The position numbers and the translations under genes are program-made. From Edaphovirga cremea (GTDB lineage: Bacteria; Pseudomonadota; Gammaproteobacteria; Enterobacterales; Enterobacteriaceae): 64,000 nucleotides of DNA. Of this stretch, positions 1-10,104 are shown in pieces; the stretch's first letter is position 1, and the number at the start of each line of letters is the position of its first letter. Under the pieces are notes generated by a model. The model searched no databases, was not told the origin of the DNA, and saw only the letters and a list, made by a program, of their open reading frames with translations. The stretch spans positions 62,001 through 126,000 of the forward strand of contig NZ_QOVA01000009.1 of the NCBI RefSeq assembly GCF_003332275.1, in the 5' to 3' direction.

Positions 1-163
1 AACGGCGATGAAAAACATCGCCAAACAGAATAAACGCGAAAACTTTAACGAATCATTTCCATCATGTCATCTGAAAACATTGTCAATGTTTGTCAACTTA
101 TTAATGACTTAGCTACCCACTGCAAAATCAATGAATAATATCCTGCTTGCCATCGGGCCAAAA

Positions 164-202
164 AAGGAATAAAAATACAAAAATTACGAATAAAAATGCA
201 AA
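164..202 (+). promoter_or_regulatory. Tandem ARG boxes (ArgR operator) of argA
   Basis: Two ARG-box-like 18-bp sites lie just upstream of argA. The cores are GGAATAAAAATACA (166-179) and CGAATAAAAATGCA (187-200); each matches 8 of the 10 conserved positions of TGAAT-N4-ATTCA. Their centres are 21 bp apart, so the two 18-bp boxes are separated by exactly 3 bp, the usual spacing for an ArgR hexamer. The second box ends at the argA ribosome binding site, so bound ArgR would also cover the translation start region. That it represses argA in arginine excess is inferred from the family. Confidence 0.75.
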
Positions 203-214
203 AGAGGTTTTGCC

Positions 215-1540
215 GTGAAGGAACGCAGTACTGAATTGGTTCAGGGTTTTCGCCACTCAGTTCCCTATATAAATGCTCACCGTGGCAAGACTTTCGTCAT
301 CATGCTCGGCGGTGAAGCTATAGAACATGAGAATTTCAGCAATATAGTTAACGATATCGGGCTGTTACACAGCCTGGGTATCCGAATTGTGGTGGTTTAT
401 GGTGCGCGTCCGCAAATTGACGAGAACCTGGCCCAGCACAACTATGAGCCGATTTATCATAAGCATACCCGCGTCACCGATGCCAAAACCCTTGAGTGGG
501 TAAAACAGGCTGCGGGGCTGTTACAGTTGGATATCACCGCCCGTTTATCCATGAGCCTGAATAATACCCCATTGCAAGGTGCGCATATCAACGTGGTCAG
601 CGGTAACTTTATTATCGCCCAACCGTTGGGTGTGGATGATGGCGTGGATTATTGCCACAGCGGACGTATCCGTAGAATTGATGAAGATGCCATTAATCGC
701 CAGCTTGAAAATGGCGCTATCGTGCTCTTGGGGCCGGTCGCGGTATCGGTTACCGGTGAAAGCTTCAACCTGACGTCAGAGGAAGTGGCGACCCAGTTGG
801 CTATCAAACTCAAGGCCGAAAAGATGATCGGTTTTTGCTCTTCCCAAGGCGTTACGGACGTTGAAGGTCACATTATTTCTGAGCTATTTCCCAATGATGC
901 GCAGCAAAGAATCGAGCAGTTGGAAGAGACCGGTGATTATCACTCCGGTACGGTTCGTTTTCTGCGTGGCGCGGTCAAAGCCTGCCGTAGCGGTGTCAGA
1001 CGCAGCCACTTGATTAGCTACCTGGAGGACGGCGCTCTGGTTCAGGAACTGTTCTCCCGTGACGGTATTGGTACGCAAATCGTGATGGAGAGTGCCGAGC
1101 AGGTGCGTCGGGCAACAATAAATGATATTGGCGGCATTCTTGAACTGATCCGCCCGCTTGAACAGCAAGGGATTCTGGTACGCCGCTCGCGTGAGCAACT
1201 GGAAATGGAAATAGATAAGTTCACTATCATCGAGCGGGATAATCTGACGATTGCCTGCGCCGCACTCTACCCTTTCCCGGAAGAGCGTATTGGCGAAATG
1301 GCCTGCGTGGCAGTGCATCCCGACTACCGCAGTTCATCGCGCGGCGAGATGTTACTGAAAAGAGTCGCATCCCAGGCTAAGCAGCAAGGGCTCGAGAGGT
1401 TATTTGTTCTGACAACGCGCAGTATCCACTGGTTTCAGGAGCGGGGCTTCAAACCGGCTGAAGTCGAGGTTCTGCCGATGCAAAAGCAGGCGCTGTACAA
1501 CTATCAGCGCCGATCAAAGATTCTGCTGCTCGATCTCTAA
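215..1540 (+). CDS. argA: N-acetylglutamate synthase (amino-acid N-acetyltransferase)
   Basis: Cytoplasmic enzyme of the first step of arginine biosynthesis: it transfers acetyl from acetyl-CoA to glutamate and is normally feedback-inhibited by arginine. The 441-residue product has the two-domain bacterial layout: an amino-acid-kinase fold (about residues 20-280, with the glycine-rich [13 protein letters not shown] near the start), which binds arginine, and a GNAT acetyltransferase domain (about 295-430). The start is GTG at 215, preceded by AAGAGG at 202-207. Length equals that of E. coli ArgA to within a few residues. It faces away from the left edge, is followed by recD on the opposite strand as in E. 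coli, and is preceded by two ARG boxes. Confidence 0.96.
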   Translation: MKERSTELVQGFRHSVPYINAHRGKTFVIMLGGEAIEHENFSNIVNDIGLLHSLGIRIVVVYGARPQIDENLAQHNYEPIYHKHTRVTDAKTLEWVKQAAGLLQLDITARLSMSLNNTPLQGAHINVVSGNFIIAQPLGVDDGVDYCHSGRIRRIDEDAINRQLENGAIVLLGPVAVSVTGESFNLTSEEVATQLAIKLKAEKMIGFCSSQGVTDVEGHIISELFPNDAQQRIEQLEETGDYHSGTVRFLRGAVKACRSGVRRSHLISYLEDGALVQELFSRDGIGTQIVMESAEQVRRATINDIGGILELIRPLEQQGILVRRSREQLEMEIDKFTIIERDNLTIACAALYPFPEERIGEMACVAVHPDYRSSSRGEMLLKRVASQAKQQGLERLFVLTTRSIHWFQERGFKPAEVEVLPMQKQALYNYQRRSKILLLDL

Positions 1541-1555
1541 CCGCACCAATGTAAA

Positions 1556-1587
1556 AGTGACGCTGTAAAAAATAGTGCAGCGTCACT
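1556..1587. terminator. Hairpin between convergent argA and recD
   Basis: A perfect 10-bp stem, AGTGACGCTG (1556-1565) with CAGCGTCACT (1578-1587), has a 12-nt A-rich loop. It lies between the argA stop and the recD stop and overlaps the recD stop codon. No long T-tract follows on either strand, so its efficiency is uncertain; position and symmetry suggest a two-way transcription end. Confidence 0.5.
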
Positions 1588-3457
1588 CCCCACGCTCTGA
1601 CGGCACTAGTTCAAGTGGTAGCAGACGCTCCGTCAAGCCACTGCGGCGCTGGGTGGGCGTACGGATCGCCATACTCAGCACTTTATCACTGGCATACAGC
1701 GACAGTCGTTTTCGCGCTCGGGTAATGGCCGTGTAGACCAGTTCACGGGTTAATACCGGCAAGAACTGGTTTGGCAGCACCAGCGCCGTATGATCAAACT
1801 CTGAACCCTGAGATTTATGGACCGTCATCGCGTATGCCGTTTCATGGGCGGGAAGACGACTCGGCTGCACCGCCTTGATGTCACCGTTCGGTAATTGGAA
1901 GAATACCCGCAGTTCCCCTTGCGCATCTCGCAATGCGATGCCTATATCACCATTGAACAGGCCCAGCGCCCGATCATTGCGACCAATCATCACGGGACGC
2001 CCGGCATACCAACGCCCGGAAGGGCCAATGGGACGACGAATCAAACCACCTCGTTGTAACACCTGTTCAATACGTTCATTCAAGCCTGTCACACCAAAAG
2101 GCCCCTCACGAAGCGCGCAAAGCAATTGAAAGCGGCTAAATTCGGCAAGAACACTTTTTGCCTCATCTCCCGCAGCAACTTTCTTCAAATATGACCGGTA
2201 GCCCTCAACGCAGGCTTCCAGCAAATGTTGATAATCTTCCGTTTCGGCCAGTGGAAAACCCTGCACATCTGCGAAGGTGCCATGTAATGCCGCAATGGCA
2301 TGCTGACTGTTTCCAGCATTGACCGCCGCCGCCAGTTGACCGATACCTGAACTGGCATCAAACCGGTAGCTCTTGCGCAGTAAACACAAACTGTCGCGCA
2401 CGTTTGCATCCCGGGCGGCCTCAACGCCTGACACATCACACCCGGTCAAGCGCTGTAACTGGGCTGCTCGCTCCGGACTGTATCCTTGCTCTACAAAGCG
2501 GCAAATATCCCCCAACACCGCCCCGGCTTCCACTGAGGCCAGTTGATCGCGATCGCCAAGGAAAATCACTTTTGCCTGGGGAGGCAGTGCCGCAATCAGG
2601 CGCGCCATCATCGGCAAATCGATCATGGATGCCTCATCAACCACCAACACATCCAGATGCAGAGGGTTCCCCGCGTGGTATCGCATACGCTGGCTATTCG
2701 GTTGGGCGCCCAGCAATCGATGCAGCGTCGTTGCTTCCTGCGGGAATAATGCCAACCACCGATCGTTGGCAAAAATCTGCTGGCTGGCCTGCCCGAGTGA
2801 TTCCGTTAAACGCGCTGCTGCTTTACCCGTGGGAGCCGCAAGCTGAATACGCAGTGGTCGCCCGGTATTCAATTGAATCAGCGCAGCCAGTAATTTTGCT
2901 ACCGTGGTGGTTTTCCCGGTCCCCGGACCACCTGAGATAATGGAAATACGGCGCGTTGCCGCGACGGCAGCCGCCACTTTTTGCCAATCGATCTCCCCCT
3001 GATTCTCGCCAAAGAGTGCATCAAGGATTTTGCGCAGGGCCGATTCATCAGTGAGCGCTGATTGGGTGTCACTGGCAATAAAGCGCGCCACGTCGCCTTC
3101 ACTCTGCCACATACGTTGCAAATACAATCGCGATCCTTGCAATACCAATGGCGTCGCCAGCGCGCCATCCCCTACGGCATCAGAGCGGGACAACAGGTCA
3201 GCCCACTGTTGCGGGTCCAATGAACCTGCGGCCTGCCATATTTGCTGTGCCAGAACAGGATACCGCCCCTCAAAGAGCTTTTCTGGCATCAATTGTGACA
3301 GCGGCAAACAGACATGACCACCTCCGGCTTCAGCGCTAACGCAGGCGGCGGCCAGCAATATCGCCGGGTGACGATCGCGGGCAATTACATGGGCAAATTG
3401 CACATCCAGTGCGCGTAATGCGCCTACTGCCTGAGCCTGATCCAGTAAGTCCATCAT
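1583..3457 (-). CDS. recD: Exonuclease V subunit RecD (5'-3' helicase)
   Basis: RecD is the fast 5'-to-3' motor of the RecBCD double-strand-break repair enzyme. The 624-residue product (E. coli about 608) has Walker [11 protein letters not shown] at residues 176-185, Walker [10 protein letters not shown] near residue 277, and the C-terminal SF1 motif [10 protein letters not shown]. Its start ATG overlaps the recB stop by 4 bases (ATGA), and a CAGGAG ribosome binding site lies inside the recB end, indicating translational coupling. It is the last gene of the ptrA-recB-recD run, as in E. coli. Confidence 0.96.
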   Translation of the reverse strand: MMDLLDQAQAVGALRALDVQFAHVIARDRHPAILLAAACVSAEAGGGHVCLPLSQLMPEKLFEGRYPVLAQQIWQAAGSLDPQQWADLLSRSDAVGDGALATPLVLQGSRLYLQRMWQSEGDVARFIASDTQSALTDESALRKILDALFGENQGEIDWQKVAAAVAATRRISIISGGPGTGKTTTVAKLLAALIQLNTGRPLRIQLAAPTGKAAARLTESLGQASQQIFANDRWLALFPQEATTLHRLLGAQPNSQRMRYHAGNPLHLDVLVVDEASMIDLPMMARLIAALPPQAKVIFLGDRDQLASVEAGAVLGDICRFVEQGYSPERAAQLQRLTGCDVSGVEAARDANVRDSLCLLRKSYRFDASSGIGQLAAAVNAGNSQHAIAALHGTFADVQGFPLAETEDYQHLLEACVEGYRSYLKKVAAGDEAKSVLAEFSRFQLLCALREGPFGVTGLNERIEQVLQRGGLIRRPIGPSGRWYAGRPVMIGRNDRALGLFNGDIGIALRDAQGELRVFFQLPNGDIKAVQPSRLPAHETAYAMTVHKSQGSEFDHTALVLPNQFLPVLTRELVYTAITRARKRLSLYASDKVLSMAIRTPTQRRSGLTERLLPLELVPSERGE

Positions 3458-6400
3458 GATTCGGCTCCTGCGTCAGCTTCATTATTCCCTTCGAACAACG
3501 CGTCAAGTTGCGCAATAAATTCAGCATCAGGCCGGCGCTGGAAGATCCCTTGTCCAGGTACAGCGCTATCGACCCCGCGCAGGAAAAGATAAATCACACC
3601 GCCAAAGTGCTGCTGATAGTCGTAATCTGCCATTCTGTGACGTAAATAGCGATGTAAAGCCAGACTGTAGAGTTGATACTGCAGATCGTAGCGGTGCTCC
3701 GCCATCGCCAGGCGCATCGCCGGTTGGGTGTAAGCGCTGCTATCCTCACCCAGCCAGTTGGATTTGTAATCGAGCAAGTAGAAACGCCCTTCCCAGCAAA
3801 ACACCAGATCGATAAACCCTTTCAGCATGCCTTGCACTTGTTGGAAATCCAGCGGCGGACATTGTGCAGAGAGGTCGTCATAGCGCTTCACCAACCGATC
3901 CAGTTCGTCAGCTTTCAGCAAGCCATTGATCGGTAGATAGAACTGTAGCTCGGATTGCATTTGCCGTGGTGAAAGTTGGCTCAGGCTGATTCCATTCTCA
4001 TCCAGTGGCGCGTGTAAAACGGCATCCAACCAGGATTCAAGCATCGGTAGCCAATGCTCGCCCAGCCCTTGAACATCAAGCTTTTCCCGCAACCACTCGC
4101 GCTCAATAGGCTGAGTAAAATCCAGTTCCTCAAACAAACCATGAAGAAAAGTGCCCGGCGATGCGCCACGCGGGAAAGTATGCGGATTAATCAGCGGCTC
4201 AGTTTCACCCTGTTGCTCACCAACAGCATCAACATCAAGACGGGGTAACAAATCATACGCAATGGCCGAACCATGCTGTTGCAAACCGGAATAACTGGTC
4301 ACCCGCCAATAATCCTGAACCTGACGGTTGAACACTTTTGCCTGTAAGGAACGCGTAACCAGCGGAGGCGCGACCCAGCTTGCAGAGTCGGGTTCATCAA
4401 CAAGGGTTACCGCAATATCGTCGTTGACGAGTGTATTGAGTTGTTGTTGAAGAAACGCCGCATCACCGGCTTCCTGATGCTGAACCAGAAAACCCAACGC
4501 GCTGCGATGCAGATCCGTGTCACCCTGTTTTTTGCGCGTACCTTGAATCAGCGGGGCAATGCCTATGCTGCAGTGGTAAACAGAGCGGGTCAGCGCGACA
4601 TAAAGCAAGCGTAAATCTTCAGCAAACCGCTCTTCTTCCGCCAACTTCACACTTTCTTCACTGGCATTGAGATCCAGTAGCGCGGCAAAGGTTTGCCTGT
4701 CGTGATACAGCACTTGTTGCTGTTGGCGAAAATTAGCCACAAAGGGCAGCCACACCAACGGATACTCAAGACCTTTCGATTTATGAATCGTAATGACCTG
4801 AACCAGGTGGCGATCGCTTTCAAGACGCAATTGCTGATTATCTGACTGGCGATCGGGTTGAGAGATCTGCTGTGCCAACCAGCGTGTAAGTGCATGCTCA
4901 CTATCGAGTTGAGACGCCGACTCCTGCAACAACTCACCTAAATGCAGGACGTCGGTGAGCCGTCTTTCCCCCCCGGCCGTTGCCAGCAGATTTTCAGCCA
5001 GGTGCCGTCTGCGCATGACTTCTCGCAGCATCGGTAGCACGCCGTATCTGGCCCAATGCTGCCGATAGCCATCAAACTCTTCAACCAACGCATCCCATTC
5101 ACTCTCATTCTTACTGAGAGCATCAATGGCCAGCGCATCCAATCCCATCAGACCGGTGGCCATCGCACTGCGTAGCGTTCTCTCCTGCTCTGGAGACATC
5201 ACCGCCTGTAAGAGCCATAGCAAATCTTTGGCTTCTGCCGTATCAAATACGCTGTCGCGGTTGGAGAGATAGACGGACGGAATAGCAAGCGCACTTAACG
5301 CATCGCGTATCAATGCGGCTTCAGCGCGACTACGCACCAGAATCGTGATATCCGAAGCCTGAACAGGTCGACGTTTGTCACCTTTCACCAGCCACGCCTG
5401 TTGCTGTTGCCCTGCGGTCAGCCAGTCCCGAATTTGTCCAGCACACTGGCGGGCCATCAATTGCTGGTAATCACTGACTCCGACACCTTCGCCGCTCTGA
5501 AGGAAAAAGTGCATTGCAGGTTGTGCAGCGCCTTGATACTCAAAGGATAGCCCTTGATTTTTGATGGCAGGCGAGACCGGGTTAAAGGGGATTTGCTTGA
5601 AGAGAAAAGGGGAATCAACCTGCTGAAACAAGCGGTTAACGCTGTTCACCATTGAGTAAGAGGAGCGCCAGTTGGTATCAAGTGTGTAGTGGGCACTTAC
5701 TTCAGATCGCGCCTGCATATAGGTAAAAATGTCCGCGCCGCGAAACGCATAAATCGCCTGTTTGGGATCGCCAATCAACAATAATCCGCACTGCGGCTGA
5801 CCCACGTATAAGGTGCGAAAAATACGATATTGCTGCGGATCGGTATCCTGAAATTCGTCGATCATTGCCACCGGATAACGCGTGCGTATGGCCTGAGCCA
5901 ACAACGCGCTGCCTTGTCCCTGCAACGCCGCGTCAAGTCGGCTCAACAGGTCATCAAAACCCATTTCCGCCCGCTGACGCTTCTCTTTCTGAATTGAGGT
6001 ACGTATTTCACTCAGGGCTCGCGCCATAATCAGATCGCGAATCGTCAATGGCTCAGCATATATCCCATCTATAAGTATAAAAAGCGGGTGCTCTGGTGGC
6101 TGACCTTTCTTGGTTTTTTCCAGCAGAATACTTTGCCGAAACTTTTCCAGCTCTTTTGGCAACTGATAGTCTTCAGTTTCCTGCGCCACCCACTCCGCTA
6201 CTTTCTCTAACCACATCGGCAAATAGCGGGCACTGTAACTGCGTTTATCCACACCCGACCCGGTAATCAGTGTTTCGATGTCAGCCGCAGCCAGGCGCCA
6301 CTGTTCTTTCAGCATATTGATACGTGAAAGAATCTGCTGGTGGCGCATCTCCAACGTTTCGTCTTCAGCGGGAGGTTGCAGCAGTGTAGGCGCTTCACCA

Positions 6401-7008
6401 TGCAGGTAAGGGGAAAGATCGGCAAGCAACGCTTCAGGGCCGCTCCATTCCTGACTCACCGCCCGGGTAATGCCTATCGACAGCGGATAGCAATGGCGTC
6501 GCCAGTAGTCAGCACAGGCCTGACGGCGTAACGGCAGCTCATCCTGAACCAGCGTTTGTTCAAAAAGGATGCCTGACTCAAAGGCGTTGTGGGTAAGCAT
6601 ACGCTGGCAGAAGCCATGAATAGTGTAAATCGCCGCCTCATCCATCTGCCGTTCTGCAGCAAGCAATTGCGAAGCTGCATCCGCGAAGTCACTCATTTCT
6701 GCCATGAGGGAAGTCAGCACCGGATCGTCACTGACTCCCCGTACACAGGCCAATCGCAGTGCATGAATATTGGCGCGAATACGGCCACGTAACTCCTCCG
6801 TCGCCGCTTCCGTAAAGGTCACCACCAATATTTCTTCGACAGTCAACGGGCGGGAAAAGGCAGATTTTTTACCCAGCCCCAGCAGTAAGCGCAAATAGAG
6901 AATACCGATGGTAAATGTTTTGCCAGTGCCCGCAGAAGCTTCTATCAACCGCTCACCAAAGAGCGGCAGATTAAGGGGGTCGAGCTTCAGCGGTGTGGCT
7001 GTATTCAT
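3454..7008 (-). CDS. recB: Exonuclease V subunit RecB (3'-5' helicase and nuclease)
   Basis: RecB provides the 3'-to-5' helicase and the single nuclease active site of RecBCD and loads RecA after Chi. The product has 1184 residues (E. coli 1180). Visible are Walker [10 protein letters not shown] at 23-31, the UvrD-like [14 protein letters not shown] motif, [14 protein letters not shown], and [17 protein letters not shown]. The C-terminal nuclease motif [10 protein letters not shown] places Asp1080 and Lys1082 as in E. coli. The start ATG overlaps the ptrA stop by 4 bases and the end overlaps recD by 4 bases, so all three are coupled. No frameshift is seen. Confidence 0.97.
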   Translation of the reverse strand: MNTATPLKLDPLNLPLFGERLIEASAGTGKTFTIGILYLRLLLGLGKKSAFSRPLTVEEILVVTFTEAATEELRGRIRANIHALRLACVRGVSDDPVLTSLMAEMSDFADAASQLLAAERQMDEAAIYTIHGFCQRMLTHNAFESGILFEQTLVQDELPLRRQACADYWRRHCYPLSIGITRAVSQEWSGPEALLADLSPYLHGEAPTLLQPPAEDETLEMRHQQILSRINMLKEQWRLAAADIETLITGSGVDKRSYSARYLPMWLEKVAEWVAQETEDYQLPKELEKFRQSILLEKTKKGQPPEHPLFILIDGIYAEPLTIRDLIMARALSEIRTSIQKEKRQRAEMGFDDLLSRLDAALQGQGSALLAQAIRTRYPVAMIDEFQDTDPQQYRIFRTLYVGQPQCGLLLIGDPKQAIYAFRGADIFTYMQARSEVSAHYTLDTNWRSSYSMVNSVNRLFQQVDSPFLFKQIPFNPVSPAIKNQGLSFEYQGAAQPAMHFFLQSGEGVGVSDYQQLMARQCAGQIRDWLTAGQQQQAWLVKGDKRRPVQASDITILVRSRAEAALIRDALSALAIPSVYLSNRDSVFDTAEAKDLLWLLQAVMSPEQERTLRSAMATGLMGLDALAIDALSKNESEWDALVEEFDGYRQHWARYGVLPMLREVMRRRHLAENLLATAGGERRLTDVLHLGELLQESASQLDSEHALTRWLAQQISQPDRQSDNQQLRLESDRHLVQVITIHKSKGLEYPLVWLPFVANFRQQQQVLYHDRQTFAALLDLNASEESVKLAEEERFAEDLRLLYVALTRSVYHCSIGIAPLIQGTRKKQGDTDLHRSALGFLVQHQEAGDAAFLQQQLNTLVNDDIAVTLVDEPDSASWVAPPLVTRSLQAKVFNRQVQDYWRVTSYSGLQQHGSAIAYDLLPRLDVDAVGEQQGETEPLINPHTFPRGASPGTFLHGLFEELDFTQPIEREWLREKLDVQGLGEHWLPMLESWLDAVLHAPLDENGISLSQLSPRQMQSELQFYLPINGLLKADELDRLVKRYDDLSAQCPPLDFQQVQGMLKGFIDLVFCWEGRFYLLDYKSNWLGEDSSAYTQPAMRLAMAEHRYDLQYQLYSLALHRYLRHRMADYDYQQHFGGVIYLFLRGVDSAVPGQGIFQRRPDAEFIAQLDALFEGNNEADAGAES

Positions 7009-9905
7009 TGACCTTTCACCTGTAATGGCAGCGTTTTTTGCAGACTTGACGCATCAGGGAACGTTGTCCAACTGGCTGGCGCAGCAAAATCCCCTTTTTG
7101 ATCGCCGCTGCCTTTGATTTGCGACAGCAATGCCAGTCCCTGCGGTTTGATAATCGCTTCGCGGAAGTAACGGATCAATTGTTCAGACGTCACTGCTTCC
7201 AATTGCTTGATCACTTTCTCGCGCGTATCAAATTCAAAATTCCCGCGACTGAAATCGTTGCTGAAACGGCTGGCTTCTTCACTCAATGTCTGAGGTCGTT
7301 GGCGTAATTCATTGATCATACCCTGCTTATACTGTTCAAAATCCTCTTTGCTCAACGCGGCCAGGCGCTTATCTGCCTGCTCGTAAAAGGCCAGATAGCG
7401 CTCATAGAGATAATCAGGTTGCTTGCTGTTGCTCTGTAACAGGAAACCGAAGCCCCACTGCCGACCGATTGAGATTGGGAAGGTAAAGACGGCGTAACCC
7501 AACTGCTCCTGTGTTCTCAACTGACCATAAAACCAAGGCTGAATCATTTGTCCCAACAATGAACTGTAGGCCATTCCGCGAACTTCATCATAGCCGGTAG
7601 GCACATAGATTGCGGCCAGCGCAGAGTCAGTACTGCTGGCATCGCGTTGCAGGTTTGCCAACTGGTGCTGATTAATCACGACATCCACGCCGTGCCACCA
7701 CTCGGTTCCCGTGCTCCCCACCTGGTTTTTTATCGACTCTGCCAAATCTTTCACTTTCTCAGCCGTCATGTTGCCCACCACCAGCAACTCCGTTGACGCA
7801 TGGTGCAACAAGTCATCGCGGTATTTTTTGATGTCCTCAACCGTGATGCTGTCCAGCATTTTACGGCGCTCACTGCGCTCACTGTATGGCACGCGGGAAA
7901 GCATCTGAATCGGTTGCAACGCCATTTCGAATGCCTTGCCCTTATCGGCTGAATCGAGCTTTTCCCGATACCAGGATTTTGCCTGACTCAGTTGCTCCTC
8001 CGTGGGGACAAAGCTGGAATAGCCTTCAACCAGTGAGGTCAGTAACTGTGGAAGGCGCTGGGTGAAACCGTTGGCATTAACGAGCAGGCCATTGTCGGGG
8101 GAGGTAGTGAAACTGATGCCACCGATCGAAGCCTGATAACTCAGTTGATCCAGATAAATCCCCGCCATGTAGTCGGTCAGCGCGTAAAGTACCTGGTGCC
8201 TGGCACTGTCGAGCGCTTGTTGGTTACGGAATGCCAGCGTGATATCAGCACGCGGTTCATCCGCAAAGTAACGGCTAGGCATATACAGCGCACGCAATCC
8301 TGGCCGATCAATAATCTTCTGCGGATGTGTGGCTGCGTCAACACTGGCTTGACTGTTATCTATCAACGAAAGATCGTCTGGAATGTAGGGGTTCAAAACG
8401 GGTAGCGACAGGGAGATCTTCTCACCCAGTTGCTGCCAGGTTTGATAGCGCGCGGCATCGATACGGTCAACCTGATAAGGAGCATTGACGAAATATGCCA
8501 TTTTGTTGTGCGGCTCATCGGGGCTGATAAACCAGAATCGGGCGTTCTGCGGCGTCAGTTCATCCAGACGTTGGGCAATTGCCTTGGGATCGTAGCGGTC
8601 TGCCAGATAGCTTGCATCAAGGGCATGCTCAACGGGCACGCGCAGCATGGTGTCAACCAACCACTCGATGTAATTCATATCCCGCGTAATTGCCGGATAG
8701 CGGAAATCAAGATCCAGTACGTGGCCGATTTCAGCGAAATAACTCTGCTCTATCCCTTCCTGACGCATTTTCCCAAGATAATTGAAGATCGCCGCAATCA
8801 CCCGATCGCGCTGCGCAAGGCCTTTATCCGTTAGCGAAACAGTAATGGCAAACACCCCCTGATTGCGATCCACCATAGGATCGGCACCCGCACTAATGGC
8901 GTCCGCGAGCCCTTGCTTTTGTAACCAGTCAGAAAGTGTATTCTTGCTACGGTTACCGATCAGATAGCCAATATACGTGTCCGTTTTACTGCGAAATTCC
9001 GCATTGTTGTTATCAATCGGGAACTCAATGCGCAGCTGTTTACGCGGTTGCGCCGGGACATAATGAATGATCAGCCCTTTTTCTTTGTCTGTCATGGTCG
9101 GCACGGTGATTTCAGGGACCGCAGCATGACGATTAGGGATCTTGCCGAACGTTTCGCTTGCCAATTTAGCCAGTTGTTCGAGCGGCTGATTACTGTAAAT
9201 CACGCCGACCATCAGGTTGGCAGAGTAATAACGCTGATAAAACTGGGTCAAGGTATCATGCAGTTTGCTGCCGGGTTTATCCTTCAGTGTATCCAGATTA
9301 CCACCGGAAAAACGCGCGCTCGGGTGAGCCGGGTTGAGTGTTTCAGCCCTGACCTGCCCCATACGCAAACCGTCGCGTGAACGCGCCATCGTCAATTCCG
9401 CATTGACGGCATTTCGCTCACGATCGGCATTGACCGGGTCAAGAATGGGTTCGGCAATGGCATCCGCCATACGGTCGACAGCAGAAGCCAGCGCGTCATT
9501 CTCAACTTCCAGATAAAAAGCGGTGCGGTAAGAGGCCGTACTCGCGTTGTGACTGCCGCCGTGCTTTTTCAGGAACTCGGAGAGATTCTCAGGTTCCGGG
9601 TAGCGTTTTGATCCCATCAGAACCATATGTTCCAGATAGTGCGCCAACCCGAGCTGACTATCAGGATCTTCCAACGACCCTACGGGCAACGCCAGAGCCG
9701 CCAGTGATTTCGGTGCCTGGCTGTCAGAAACCAGCAGCACTGTCATTCCGTTTTCCAGTGTAATCGCCTGATACTGGCGAGGATCGTGTTCACTTTTATG
9801 GATTGTCTTTGCCAGTGGTTCCCATCCTTGAGCAGCCCAACTGACCGGTAGCCAAAACGTCAATAAAAACAGTAAACCCGTAATGCAGGCAAGCTGTCTG
9901 CGCAT
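7005..9905 (-). CDS. ptrA: Protease III (pitrilysin), periplasmic zinc metallopeptidase
   Basis: M16-family periplasmic endopeptidase that degrades small peptides; it has no known role in recombination although it lies inside the recBCD cluster. The inverted zinc motif HYLEH is at residues 89-93. I start at ATG 9905 (966 residues; E. coli 962) rather than upstream in-frame codons. This start has a GAGGGGAG ribosome binding site and places a hydrophobic signal peptide at the N-terminus, with cleavage likely after VSWA (about residue 24). An upstream start would add 29 polar residues before the signal. Four-base overlap with recB. Confidence 0.95.
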   Translation of the reverse strand: MRRQLACITGLLFLLTFWLPVSWAAQGWEPLAKTIHKSEHDPRQYQAITLENGMTVLLVSDSQAPKSLAALALPVGSLEDPDSQLGLAHYLEHMVLMGSKRYPEPENLSEFLKKHGGSHNASTASYRTAFYLEVENDALASAVDRMADAIAEPILDPVNADRERNAVNAELTMARSRDGLRMGQVRAETLNPAHPSARFSGGNLDTLKDKPGSKLHDTLTQFYQRYYSANLMVGVIYSNQPLEQLAKLASETFGKIPNRHAAVPEITVPTMTDKEKGLIIHYVPAQPRKQLRIEFPIDNNNAEFRSKTDTYIGYLIGNRSKNTLSDWLQKQGLADAISAGADPMVDRNQGVFAITVSLTDKGLAQRDRVIAAIFNYLGKMRQEGIEQSYFAEIGHVLDLDFRYPAITRDMNYIEWLVDTMLRVPVEHALDASYLADRYDPKAIAQRLDELTPQNARFWFISPDEPHNKMAYFVNAPYQVDRIDAARYQTWQQLGEKISLSLPVLNPYIPDDLSLIDNSQASVDAATHPQKIIDRPGLRALYMPSRYFADEPRADITLAFRNQQALDSARHQVLYALTDYMAGIYLDQLSYQASIGGISFTTSPDNGLLVNANGFTQRLPQLLTSLVEGYSSFVPTEEQLSQAKSWYREKLDSADKGKAFEMALQPIQMLSRVPYSERSERRKMLDSITVEDIKKYRDDLLHHASTELLVVGNMTAEKVKDLAESIKNQVGSTGTEWWHGVDVVINQHQLANLQRDASSTDSALAAIYVPTGYDEVRGMAYSSLLGQMIQPWFYGQLRTQEQLGYAVFTFPISIGRQWGFGFLLQSNSKQPDYLYERYLAFYEQADKRLAALSKEDFEQYKQGMINELRQRPQTLSEEASRFSNDFSRGNFEFDTREKVIKQLEAVTSEQLIRYFREAIIKPQGLALLSQIKGSGDQKGDFAAPASWTTFPDASSLQKTLPLQVKGQ

Positions 9906-10104
9906 TCCCACTCTCCCCTCACCTCGTAAATGTACCGCCTGAGCAAACTTCACTTTCAAAAGACCACTCTGTGCGAATTCAGCCAACGTCATGTTTATGC
10001 CGTTATGTTATTTCAGACCCATTTCAACCCTGGGAGTTGAGTATAAAGGTGAATTATTTTTTTATCGGTTATCCAAAAACTTACCTGCCACTGGAAACTC
10101 AGCA

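Noticed and set aside
110-120. Sigma-70 promoter for argA near 90-120
   Set aside because: A TTGTCA is present but no -10 box at proper spacing; not reported as a feature.
8430-8834. 134-codon frame antisense to ptrA
   Set aside because: No initiation site and no similarity; ptrA is intact across it.
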